From: Symbiodinium natans
Taxonomy: Eukaryota; Sar; Dinophyceae; Suessiales; Symbiodiniaceae
Assembly: GCA_905221605.1 (NCBI GenBank)
Contig: CAJNDS010002524.1
Location: forward strand, 320,249 to 384,248
Reading direction: 5' to 3'
DNA length: 64,000 bases
Shown here: positions 24,301-29,320 of the stretch, piece by piece
How positions within the stretch are numbered: the first letter of the stretch is position 1
Layout: every line of letters begins with the position of its first letter
Notes under the pieces: model-generated
The model's database searches: none
Seen by the model: only the letters and a program-made list of their open reading frames with translations
What the model was told of the DNA's origin: nothing
Made by a program: the position numbers and the translations under genes

Positions 24301-27024
24301 GGGACAACATGCATCGAGTGGGCCTGCGCTCTCACTATGTGTTGCGGCTGCAATACTTTTCAAGCTAGGATGCCCAGTAGTACCCTTATTCCCTTTTTGG
24401 GGGGTTTAGGTTCCCTTATAAACCCCTTTAAGCAAAAAAGGGCACCCTTTTTAAGCCTTGGCTACTGGGCAGCCTAGCAAGCCACCTTATAAGGCCTTAG
24501 GGTTTAGTGTTTAGGGTTAGGCTTAACTCCGAACCTTAGAGCCCCAAAGCATGAAGTCTCTAAAAGCCGGAGGGCAGTTACAAGGTCCTGTTTTCAGGGC
24601 TTAAAAAGCAGGGGACACGTTCTCCAAAACCATAACCCTAAACCATAAAACGCTAAGCCCTAAACCTCAAAACCCTAAACCCCTAAGAACCCCGAGACCC
24701 CTGAAGTATGGGCCCTTAGTATTTACGATGTATGTACGGGTCATACAGCAAGGGACCCCCTAAACCCTAAACCCTAAACCCTAAACCCTAAACCCTAAAC
24801 CCTAAACCCTAAACCCTAAACCCTAAACCCTAAACCCTAAACCCTAAACCCTAAACCCTAAACCCTAAACCCCAAACCCTAAACCCTAAACCCTAAACCC
24901 TAAAAGGGTTTGGGGTGTAGGGTACAAAGAGCGGCCGTAGGTGGCCTCCTACTACGCCGCCCGGCTACTCCTGGCTGCGGCAGAGGCGGAGCCTGGAAGG
25001 TGTGGCTGGAGTTTGGATTTAGGGTTTGGGGGGTTAGGGCTAGCCCTAAACCCTAAACCCCAAACCCTAAACCCTAAACCCTGAACCCTGAACCCTGAAC
25101 CCTAAACCCTAAACCCGAAAACTAGGCGCGGCTCGTGTTTCAAGGGTGCCCGACTCCGGCACCGGAGCAATCGCACAGGCGACCCCTACTCTGCGCTACC
25201 TCATCCTTCGGCGCCGCCGCCCGGCCACAAGCTATTAGGGTTTAGGGTTTAGGGCTTAGGGTTTAGGGTTTAGGGTTTAGGGTTTAGGAGTATCTACTGA
25301 TAGTATTCCCTTATGGTCGCTTTATAAGGGTACTACCAGAACCCCCAAGACCCTGTTCTAATTATTAAGGCCACAAGCTATTATGCTAGAAGCTCAACGC
25401 TACACACCCGTAGATGCCCTGCACCCGAATCCCCCCTTGTTTCGTTCTGCGTTGGGCGGCTCTGAACGCGAAGTGCCCTAAACCCTAAACCCTAAACCCT
25501 AAACCCTAGACCCTAGACCCTAGACCCTAGACCCTAGACCCTAGACCCTAGACCTTATCCCTAAACCCTAAACGCTAAACCCTAAACCCTCAACCCTCAA
25601 GCCTAAACCCTAAACCCGAACCCTAGGTGACGCCTCTCTTCACCCCGGCATATGGTGCGGGGAAGGCAGCAAGTGACAGGCCGCGCTAGGGCGAAGACTG
25701 CTTGAGCAGAGAAACCCCCGAAGCAAGCATAAGAACCCCCCCAAAAAGCTCTTCCTTCTAAGGGTAATGCGGTAATAATTCTCTTTGCTTCTTTTGGGGT
25801 TATGTGTAGTTAGTTTCTGCTGTCCTATACAGGGCTGGGGTTTCTAGTGCGGGAAGTCCCCGAAGCCCTGAAGCACTGAGGGCTTTGCCTCTCCCAGCCC
25901 GAGCTTAACTCCTCCAAGCCTAAACCCTAAACTCTCTCTCGCCCTCTCTCTCGTTCTTTTTCCCCACCCTCGGTGTTTAGGGTTTGGGGTTTAGGGTTTA
26001 GGGACCCTCGGTGTGGGGTTGCTAGATTTTAAACTCAACTCTTCTCCTCGCCCGGAACTCTTCTCCTCGCCCGGTCTACTCCTCGCACATCCCTGGAGTG
26101 CCCGACCCCAGAGTGTCCCTGGAGTGCCCAACCGCAGAGTTTCTCTACCCAGACAGGATGGGGATGCTCGAAGTAAAACAATTTAATCTGTTTATTTGGA
26201 GGGTCTTGCAGGTGATCGCGCTTTAAATAGCAGGATGACGCTAGCCGCAGTGAAGGGACAGTCTCCAGGCGTCCAAAACCCCAAAACCCTAACCCTTAAC
26301 CATAAACCCTGAACCCTAAACCCTAAACCGCAAGCTCTAAACCCTAAACCCTAAACCCCCAAAACTCCTAAAAAGCCCTCCGCCCTTGAAGCCTCGGAGG
26401 CTCATCCGCGACCTGCAGGTCGAGTTGGGGCCCTTGGGGGTGGACTGCGTGCTGCCCGGCTGCGGTTTAGGGTTTAGGGTTTGGGGTTTGGGGTTTAGGG
26501 TTTAGGGTTTGGGTTTAGGGTTTGGTGGGTTTGGGGTTTGGTGGGTTTGGGGTTTTGGGGGGTTTCGGGTTTAGGGTCCAGCCTGTCTAGCGTCAAAGGG
26601 TTTCTGTCGGTCGCCCACAGAGGGCTGATCTGTGCAGGACGGGTGCAATTAGGGAGGTGCTGCCTTGCACGCCACACTGGATTCTGTAGGGTTTCGGGTT
26701 AGGGGCGAGGGGGGCCAAAAGGCCTAAGCCCTCTGACCCACAAACTCTGCACACGGAACCGTCAATCCCGCACACCCCCCCACCACCCCACCCCAGCCCT
26801 CGATCCGAAAAGCCCTGACCACCACCCGCCCGCACAGCCCTAAACCCGAAATCCTCAGCCCTGAATCCTACATACGTAGGTCCTTTGACTGAACTAAACC
26901 ATACTTCGAATTAACCCTAAATCCTAAACCAGATTTCCTTGTGCAGGTCCCTCTGGCCCGGCATTGTCCTGACAGAGAAAGTGCCACGGCAGAGCGTGAA
27001 TCGAACTCCAGAGTTTAGGTTGCA
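9305..27024 (+). CDS. Short-chain dehydrogenase/reductase (DHRS1-like), gene span with 13 recognised micro-exons
   Basis: Joining exons 9305-9340, 10384-10423, 11182-11235, 12959-13012, 19643-19699, 22205-22267, 22625-22675, 24297-24338, 24941-24985, 25126-about 25220, 25627-25679, 26400-26450 and 26947-about 27024 gives a classical SDR in order. It has a signal-like leader, [18 protein letters not shown] (TGxxxGxG cofactor site), [20 protein letters not shown] (NNA motif), [19 protein letters not shown] (catalytic Ser region), [11 protein letters not shown] (YxxxK catalytic pair) and [12 protein letters not shown]. Motif order and spacing match DHRS1-type NAD(P)-dependent oxidoreductases; the substrate is not predictable. 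Donors are GT or GC, acceptors AG, and phases agree at most joins. About 30 residues between GRS and VAKAF are missing or only tentatively placed (14765-14801), and the C-terminal exon was not found. A peroxidase gene lies inside the intron between exons 4 and 5. The family call is firm; the exon ends at 13012, 22267, 25220 and 27024 are less certain. Confidence 0.85.
10088..10345 (+). repeat. Telomere-type array (CCCTAAA)n, about 36 units
   Basis: Nearly perfect CCCTAAA heptamers with one shortened unit. It lies in SDR intron 1, ending 40 bp before exon 2. The sequence matches plant-type telomere repeats, but the array is interstitial. Confidence 0.97.
10384..10423 (+). CDS. SDR exon 2
   Basis: Follows the CAAG acceptor and reads [13 protein letters not shown], then one base of the next codon. 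The intron starts with GCCAGC, a GC donor. It finishes the hydrophobic leader and supplies the basic linker before the dehydrogenase domain. It sits between the longest CCCTAAA array of this part of the window and a TTTAGGG array. Confidence 0.65.
11182..11235 (+). CDS. SDR exon 3: nucleotide-binding TGxxxGxG motif
   Basis: Completes Asp with the split codon, then reads [17 protein letters not shown]. This is the first beta strand and glycine-rich turn that binds NAD(P) in SDR enzymes. Acceptor is TCCAG, donor GTGCCC. The join to exon 4 gives [18 protein letters not shown], the expected helix and second strand. Confidence 0.88.
12715..13235 (+). repeat. Mixed telomeric arrays around SDR exon 4
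   Basis: CCCTAAA/CCCCAAA units upstream of the exon, TTTAGGG/TTTGGGG units downstream, on each side of 54 coding bases. Confidence 0.9.
12959..13012 (+). CDS. SDR exon 4: helix B and second beta strand
   Basis: Reads [18 protein letters not shown] after the GGAG acceptor. The start GTG repeats the GTG that begins the previous intron. The end is set at a GC donor after 13012; a GT donor at 13017 is the alternative. CCCTAAA/CCCCAAA repeats precede it and TTTAGGG/TTTGGGG repeats follow. Confidence 0.8.
13339..13452. mobile_element. MITE-like family B, copy 1 (114 bp), target duplication TTCC
   Basis: Ends CTAGGATGCCCAGTA and TACTGGGCAACCTAG, near-perfect inverted repeats. TTCC lies immediately on both sides. 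Internally palindromic around a poly-T/poly-A stretch; no coding capacity. Confidence 0.88.
13900..14006 (+). mobile_element. Introner-like copy outside a recognised gene
   Basis: Contains CCCTAGGAATAATT, ATAAAGCCCCAAAGAATATT and the tail GGCTCTAAGGGGAGTATAG. Same layout and length as copy 1. No flanking exon recognised, although it lies in the large SDR intron 4. Confidence 0.55.
14182..14300. mobile_element. MITE-like family A, diverged copy
   Basis: GCTTGGAGACTCATCAGGGT at the left, inverted ACTCATGACCTTCCAAGT at the right. Further partial or diverged ends occur near 850, 1000, 8369, 20158, 32305, 36117, 45000, 48351 and 57985. Confidence 0.6.
14443..14553. mobile_element. Inverted-repeat family F, copy 1
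   Basis: CTTAGTAGTAGAGTAGGTAA, AACCTTTAACCTTTTTGG, then CCAAAGGTTAACCTTTAAA and GGACAACTAAG. Second copy at 62430-62535; a diverged one near 53480-53575. Confidence 0.72.
14617..14716. mobile_element. Inverted-repeat family E, copy 1
   Basis: TAGCTGAGTGAGTACACTTT at the left, an inverted AAGTGTGCAC then GAACTCAGCAAC at the right. A second copy is at 58545-58645. Confidence 0.75.
14765..14801 (+). CDS. Tentative SDR exon between exons 4 and 5
   Basis: One frame reads [12 protein letters not shown], resembling the strand that in SDRs ends in CD before the VAKAF helix. The CAG acceptor and a GC donor allow an in-phase join to exon 5. The peptide is short and the upstream junction does not close, so this is only a candidate for the missing segment. 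Confidence 0.3.
15389..15489 (+). CDS. Exon-like island, Cys-containing
   Basis: One frame reads [20 protein letters not shown], then PHYLGEKCR before GTGCCC. It lies in the same interval as the missing SDR segment but does not match it well. It sits between two CCCTAAA arrays. Confidence 0.3.
15490..15605 (+). repeat. CCCTAAA array changing to CCCTAAAA
   Basis: Ten heptamers followed by six octamers with an extra A: unit length changes within one array. Confidence 0.93.
15699..15857. mobile_element. MITE-like family A, intact copy with internal CCCTAAA
   Basis: Perfect terminal inverted repeats of 26 bp starting TACTTGGAGGTTCATGGG. The centre carries four CCCTAAA units. Upstream of the peroxidase gene. 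Confidence 0.9.
16999..17574 (+). CDS. Peroxidase exon 1: targeting leader and distal haem site
   Basis: Holds 192 codons: the leader, the helix [15 protein letters not shown], the distal site [13 protein letters not shown] and [10 protein letters not shown]. The donor is GTGACT, and the next exon begins GTGACC, a 5-bp direct repeat. Confidence 0.88.
16999..18954 (+). CDS. Plastid-type haem peroxidase of the ascorbate peroxidase class, complete 5-exon gene
   Basis: Exons 16999-17574, 17696-17810, 18113-18163, 18382-18508 and 18705-18954 join in frame to 372 aa ending in TGA. The distal haem motif RLAWH is at about residues 128-132. The proximal His lies in [12 protein letters not shown], the proximal Trp in GFVGPWT and the buffering Asp in LPTD, so all haem-peroxidase residues are present. 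The Arg that binds ascorbate in plant APX (HKERSGF) is Ala here (HADASGF), so the electron donor may differ (APX/CCP-hybrid type). The first 100 residues are Ala-rich with basic stretches and a twin-arginine segment [17 protein letters not shown] ending in AVA, which suggests plastid import and thylakoid Tat transfer. Intron 1 is GT-AG; introns 2-4 are GC-AG. The ATG at 16999 is preferred because the leader is complete from there; the frame is open upstream to 16705. Confidence 0.92.
17696..17810 (+). CDS. Peroxidase exon 2
   Basis: Begins [18 protein letters not shown] and ends GRLPNASN plus one base. GGPxVPxxxGR and GRLP are conserved in the APX/CCP class. The preceding intron is 121 bp. 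The donor is GCTCCT, and GGCTCC occurs at both ends of intron 2. Confidence 0.9.
17890..18056 (+). repeat. Telomere-type array (CCCTAAA)n inside peroxidase intron 2
   Basis: Heptamers with a few CCCTATAGA variants fill over half of the 302-bp GC-AG intron between peroxidase exons 2 and 3. Confidence 0.95.
18113..18163 (+). CDS. Peroxidase exon 3 (51 bp)
   Basis: Completes Gly-Ser, then reads [15 protein letters not shown] plus one base. [11 protein letters not shown] is the family helix before the proximal site. CCCTAAA repeats fill the intron before it and TTTAGGG repeats the intron after it. Both introns have GC donors. Confidence 0.9.
18245..18340 (+). repeat. Telomere-type array (TTTAGGG)n inside peroxidase intron 3
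   Basis: Thirteen near-perfect heptamers in the opposite orientation to the array in intron 2. The exon between them is only 51 bp. Confidence 0.96.
18382..18508 (+). CDS. Peroxidase exon 4: proximal haem ligand
   Basis: Reads [20 protein letters not shown] and on through [18 protein letters not shown]. It carries the proximal His and Trp. Flanking introns contain long TTTAGGG arrays and are bounded by GGCTTC (5' side) and GCTCCT (3' side) direct repeats. Confidence 0.92.
18535..18597 (+). repeat. Telomere-type array (TTTAGGG)n inside peroxidase intron 4
   Basis: Nine heptamers beginning 27 bp after the donor in a 196-bp intron. Confidence 0.95.
18705..18954 (+). CDS. Peroxidase exon 5: C-terminus and stop
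   Basis: Reads LLKTTKWEE, then [19 protein letters not shown], the Asp-containing segment, and [18 protein letters not shown] before TGA at 18952-18954. Length and end agree with class I peroxidases. Two cysteines in the [10 protein letters not shown] insertion are not typical of plant APX. Confidence 0.92.
19495..19630 (+). repeat. CCCTAAA/CCCTCAA array before SDR exon 5
   Basis: Mixed then pure heptamers ending about 15 bp before the acceptor of SDR exon 5. Confidence 0.95.
19643..19699 (+). CDS. SDR exon 5: helix before the NNA strand
   Basis: Nineteen codons, beginning [14 protein letters not shown] and ending RLDIL, with acceptor GCCAG and intron starting GCCCTG. With exon 6 it gives RLDILVNNAF, the conserved NNA segment of SDRs. 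It lies 0.7 kb after the stop codon of the peroxidase gene, on the same strand. Confidence 0.88.
20158..20371. mobile_element. Family A element containing a family C element
   Basis: Outer ends ACTTGGAGGTTCAT and GTACCCATGAACCTTTAAGT. Between them is a family C copy with GGATGTTCCCCC and GGGGGAATGTCC ends (about 20210-20312). Confidence 0.7.
20512..21870. repeat. Tandem repeat of about 735 bp plus TTTTTCA-rich tracts
   Basis: The stretch 20639-21055 is repeated at 21375-21790, and a third partial copy follows at 21826-21870. Each unit has a run of AGGTTTTTCA-like steps, then AAGGGCCGCCCCCGCGACC and GCGATTTTTTAGTACTGAAA. ORFs of 78-87 codons on the minus strand are copies of the repeat, not genes. 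Confidence 0.85.
22069..22192 (+). repeat. Telomere-type array (CCCTAAA)n before SDR exon 6
   Basis: Seventeen or so near-perfect heptamers, ending 12 bp before the acceptor of exon 6. Confidence 0.96.
22205..22267 (+). CDS. SDR exon 6: NNA motif
   Basis: Begins [15 protein letters not shown] after TCAG. VNNAF completes the NNA motif and stabilises the central sheet in SDRs. The 3' end is chosen at a GT donor after 21 codons because it keeps phase 0 with exon 7; an earlier GC donor after GAG is also possible. Confidence 0.82.
22625..22675 (+). CDS. SDR exon 7
   Basis: Seventeen codons reading [17 protein letters not shown], with acceptor GCAG and a GC donor. Joined to exon 8 it gives [22 protein letters not shown], matching the segment before the active site in DHRS1-like enzymes. 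Unlike most exons here it is preceded by a TTTAGGG array. Confidence 0.8.
22955..23058. mobile_element. MITE-like family C, intact copy (104 bp) nested in family D
   Basis: Perfect 14-bp inverted ends TTGGGATGTTCCCC / GGGGAACATCCCAA, with internal complementary AGTCCTTAATAGG and CCTATGAAGGACT. It interrupts a family D element (22917-23106). Other copies: 56800-56895 and, truncated at its right end, 57585-57666. Confidence 0.85.
23390..23502. mobile_element. MITE-like family B, copy 2 (113 bp), target duplication CTGT
   Basis: Perfect 15-bp inverted repeats CTAGGCTGCCCAGTA / TACTGGGCAGCCTAG, flanked by CTGT on both sides. In SDR intron 7. Confidence 0.92.
24297..24338 (+). CDS. SDR exon 8
   Basis: Fourteen codons, [14 protein letters not shown], between acceptor CCGAG and donor GTGTTG. 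The next exon also starts GTG, so the junction carries a 3-bp direct repeat. A 113-bp inverted-repeat element (24365-24477) begins 26 bp into the following intron. Confidence 0.85.
24365..24477. mobile_element. MITE-like family B, copy 3 (113 bp), target duplication CAAG
   Basis: CTAGGATGCCCAGTAG / CTACTGGGCAGCCTAG, flanked by CAAG on both sides; the interior is nearly identical to copy 2. In SDR intron 8. Confidence 0.92.
24758..24905 (+). repeat. Telomere-type array (CCCTAAA)n before SDR exon 9
   Basis: About 20 heptamers with one CCCCAAA variant, ending 35 bp before exon 9. Confidence 0.96.
24941..24985 (+). CDS. SDR exon 9
   Basis: Fifteen codons, [15 protein letters not shown], after GTAG. 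The intron starts GCGGAG (GC donor) and exon 10 starts GCGCGG, giving a GCG direct repeat. The peptide is the helix that normally precedes the strand carrying the catalytic serine. Confidence 0.85.
25126..25220 (+). CDS. SDR exon 10: strand leading to the catalytic serine (3' end approximate)
   Basis: Starts ARLVFQ after CTAG. The same frame stays open for about 95 bp and reaches TSSFGAAA, where SDRs have their catalytic serine. The stretch between is longer than usual for the family, so either an insertion or a very short unrecognised intron lies inside. Exon 11 joins in phase after one of several GC donors near 25212-25220. Confidence 0.6.
25627..25679 (+). CDS. SDR exon 11: catalytic YxxxK
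   Basis: Reads [17 protein letters not shown] plus two bases. Tyr and Lys of YGAGK are the proton-relay pair of SDR enzymes. Acceptor CTAG; the intron starts GCCGCG; exon 12 starts with GCTC, so GGC is repeated across the junction. Confidence 0.9.
26400..26450 (+). CDS. SDR exon 12
   Basis: Completes Arg, then reads [16 protein letters not shown]. It is followed by a GC donor (GCTGCC) and a TTTAGGG array. Joining to exon 13 restores VDCVSLWPGIV, the strand and PG turn after the active-site helix. Confidence 0.88.
26947..27024 (+). CDS. SDR exon 13: PG motif (3' end uncertain)
   Basis: After GTGCAG it reads [12 protein letters not shown] and then [12 protein letters not shown], the position where DHRS1-like enzymes have a TPEF-like segment. 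The frame stays open to 27125, but the peptide beyond about 27024 no longer looks like the family. The final exon or exons were not found. Confidence 0.72.
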
Positions 27025-27513
27025 GGGACCTCAAACCTATTTCTTTGTAAATTATTTTTTCCTGGGTCTTGAACCACCGGTCGGATGCCAGGTCCTAGTG
27101 CGGTTTAGCTTACGGTCGAAGGGTTGACGGTTTAGGGTTTTGGGTTCAGGGTTTAGGCGGGTTTAGGTTCCCCCTCTTCTTGGCAGCTCAGTCCGCGGTA
27201 GCTGCTGAAAATATCCGCGTCAGCATTCAGGCACACCGCAGACTTGGGTCACACCCCACAATCCCCAAACTCCTTAACCACTCCACCTCGAAACCCGACT
27301 AGACCCTACGACCTATACAGTACACAAGTACAACCTTAAAGCACCCCACAAAACCTGCTGACCCCACAAAGCCCACAAACCCGACAAACCCTAGTCGCAG
27401 TTCCTCAACCCGAATCCTGAACCCTGGTCCTAAACCCCGGCTAGCCCTAAACCCTAAACCCTAAACCCTAAACCCTAAACCCTAGAAAGCCCTAAGCTCC
27501 TCAACTTGCGACC

Positions 27514-27577
27514 ATGGCGGCGCCGGCCTGGTCTGTGGCGGCGGGCGTTGGACGCCCGGCTGCGGTCCGCCCAAGGA
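27514..27577 (+). CDS. Possible first exon of an unknown gene
   Basis: ATG in the context GCGACCATGGCG opens MAAPAWSVAAGVGRPAAVRP. CCCTAAA repeats lie upstream and TTTAGGG-like repeats downstream. It could be a leader exon of a gene between the SDR and the membrane protein. Confidence 0.3.
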
Positions 27578-28049
27578 CCCCGGTTTAGGGGTTGAGGGGT
27601 TGACGGGTGGAGGGTTTGTGGTTTAGGGTTTGGGGTTTAGGGTTTAGAGGTTCGGGTTTGTGGTTTTGAAGCTTCGGGTTTGGGCTTTTGGAGTTAAGGG
27701 TTTAGGGTTGAGGGTTTGGGGGGTTTGGAGTTCAGTTAACTTGGGTTTAGGGTGTTGGCTTCACGGTTTAAAGGGTTTATGAGTTCAGGGCTCCTAGGGG
27801 TTCAGTGCTTAAAGGGGTTTAGGGATTTTGGTAGCAGCTGTAGACGAGGGCTTGGGGTAAAGGGTTTGGGGTTCGGGTCTAGGGTCCAAGGCCAAGGGTT
27901 GGGGTGTAGGGTGGAGGATCTGGGGTGTAGGGGCTTGGAGGACTTTTGGGGGGTGGCTTTAGGGTTAGGTTTCACAGTGGGAGCAGTTGTGTCCCTAGTT
28001 TCTGTACATCTAAAGTTCTTGCATTCCTGAGAGCACCAAACCAAATAAA

Positions 28050-28125
28050 TGTATGCATGTATATGTATATATATATATACATATATCTATATATAGACAC
28101 ACATATATATATATATATGTATGTA
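28050..28125. repeat. TA/CA-rich microsatellite
   Basis: Alternating ATATAT with CATACA spacers; similar runs at 35048-35095, 52960-53035 and 60188-60245. Confidence 0.92.
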
Positions 28126-28510
28126 TCAATGATTTCACATATGCTGTTTTCATCTTGCAGTTGTTTGGTAGCCCTGGCGAGTTGTGTTTGTTCGTTTGGT
28201 TGGGTTCGGAGCCGCTGGAGACGGTAGTTCCAGAGTTGCCAAAAAGGGCGATTCAGGGGTTTTGTTCCGAGATGAGCTGGCAGCCGTTTAGTGAGAAGCA
28301 TCAAGCCTAAACCCCTAACCCCGATAAGCACAGGCATGAACATGCTTCAAGCTACGTAGTACAAAGCTAAATCAGGGCAAACGCCCAAAGAAGACCGCAA
28401 AGCCCAAGCCATCCCAACCACCAAGTCCGAATCCCTAAGCCCGTGCAGTCCTACTCGTACGCCTTTGGCTTTAGGGTTCACCATCCAAAGCCCTAAGCCC
28501 CATAGGGTGT

Positions 28511-28606
28511 ACCTGGGACTCTCTTTACCTACAGCTTACTGGGTCATGCCAGCGAATTAAGGGGTAGTTGCTCCTAATTAAACTGTAGGTAAAGAGAGTC
28601 CCAGGT
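28511..28606. mobile_element. MITE-like family D, intact copy (96 bp)
   Basis: Perfect 24-bp inverted ends beginning ACCTGGGACTCTCTTTACC. The same ends, diverged, bracket the nested family C copy near 22.9-23.1 kb. Confidence 0.88.
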
Positions 28607-29081
28607 AGGGTTCTTTAGTGCCCAAATCCTACGCCTGGTCGCCAGGGAGCTGGCTCAGACCACTTCTTGTCTGGCCTCGCGTGACCTCCGCGGCTGGTGT
28701 GGGGGGAGGGGCGCTTGTTCTAAAACATGGGATTCTTTTGTTCACCTAAAGCTGCAGGTCTAGGGTTTAGGATAAGGGTTTTAATTAGGGTTCAGGGTTT
28801 AGGGTTCAGGGTTCAGGGTTTCGGGTTTAGGCTTTAGGCTTTAGGCTTTAGGATTTTAGGGCGCACGAACAATTGAGGTTCAGGGATGCACGGAGGCATA
28901 CTTTAGGAGCAATGCTCATGCTTGTTCAGAGGACCATGGGTGACCACAGAATCTCTGAGTACGGTCTTGCATTTCTTGCTCGAGCACCTACTTGTGCGTG
29001 AGCGACATACTTCACCAGGCATAGTTAGTATTGTAATGGTACAGTGAAGTGATTCGAACTGACCTGTTGAGACAAGCAGCA

Positions 29082-29320
29082 ATGGGGCTGGTCGACAAAG
29101 TCCGGCCAGCACGATATGTCATGTGGATGAAGCTCGTGATTCTTGGATATACGGTGGTCCGAATCGTTGCCAATCTGTCTCTGCTGTACCCGTTTGAAGA
29201 TGCCATGCGGCAGTATTGGGAAGAGGATGACTGGCGATCGTATGCTGGCTATCCTGCGCGGTGGGCTTACATCTGCGATGCCATTGTGCGGCCCGTGATC
29301 ACGGGCTTGGGAGTCTTCTG
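29082..29320 (+). CDS. Membrane protein exon 1
   Basis: Starts MGLVDKVRPARYVMWM. Hydrophobic runs are VILGYTVVRIVANLSLLY and IVRPVITGLGVFW. The donor is GTTTCT after two bases of a Trp codon; the next exon starts GTTCAT, so GTT is repeated. The frame also stays open for 15 codons upstream of this ATG. Confidence 0.65.
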
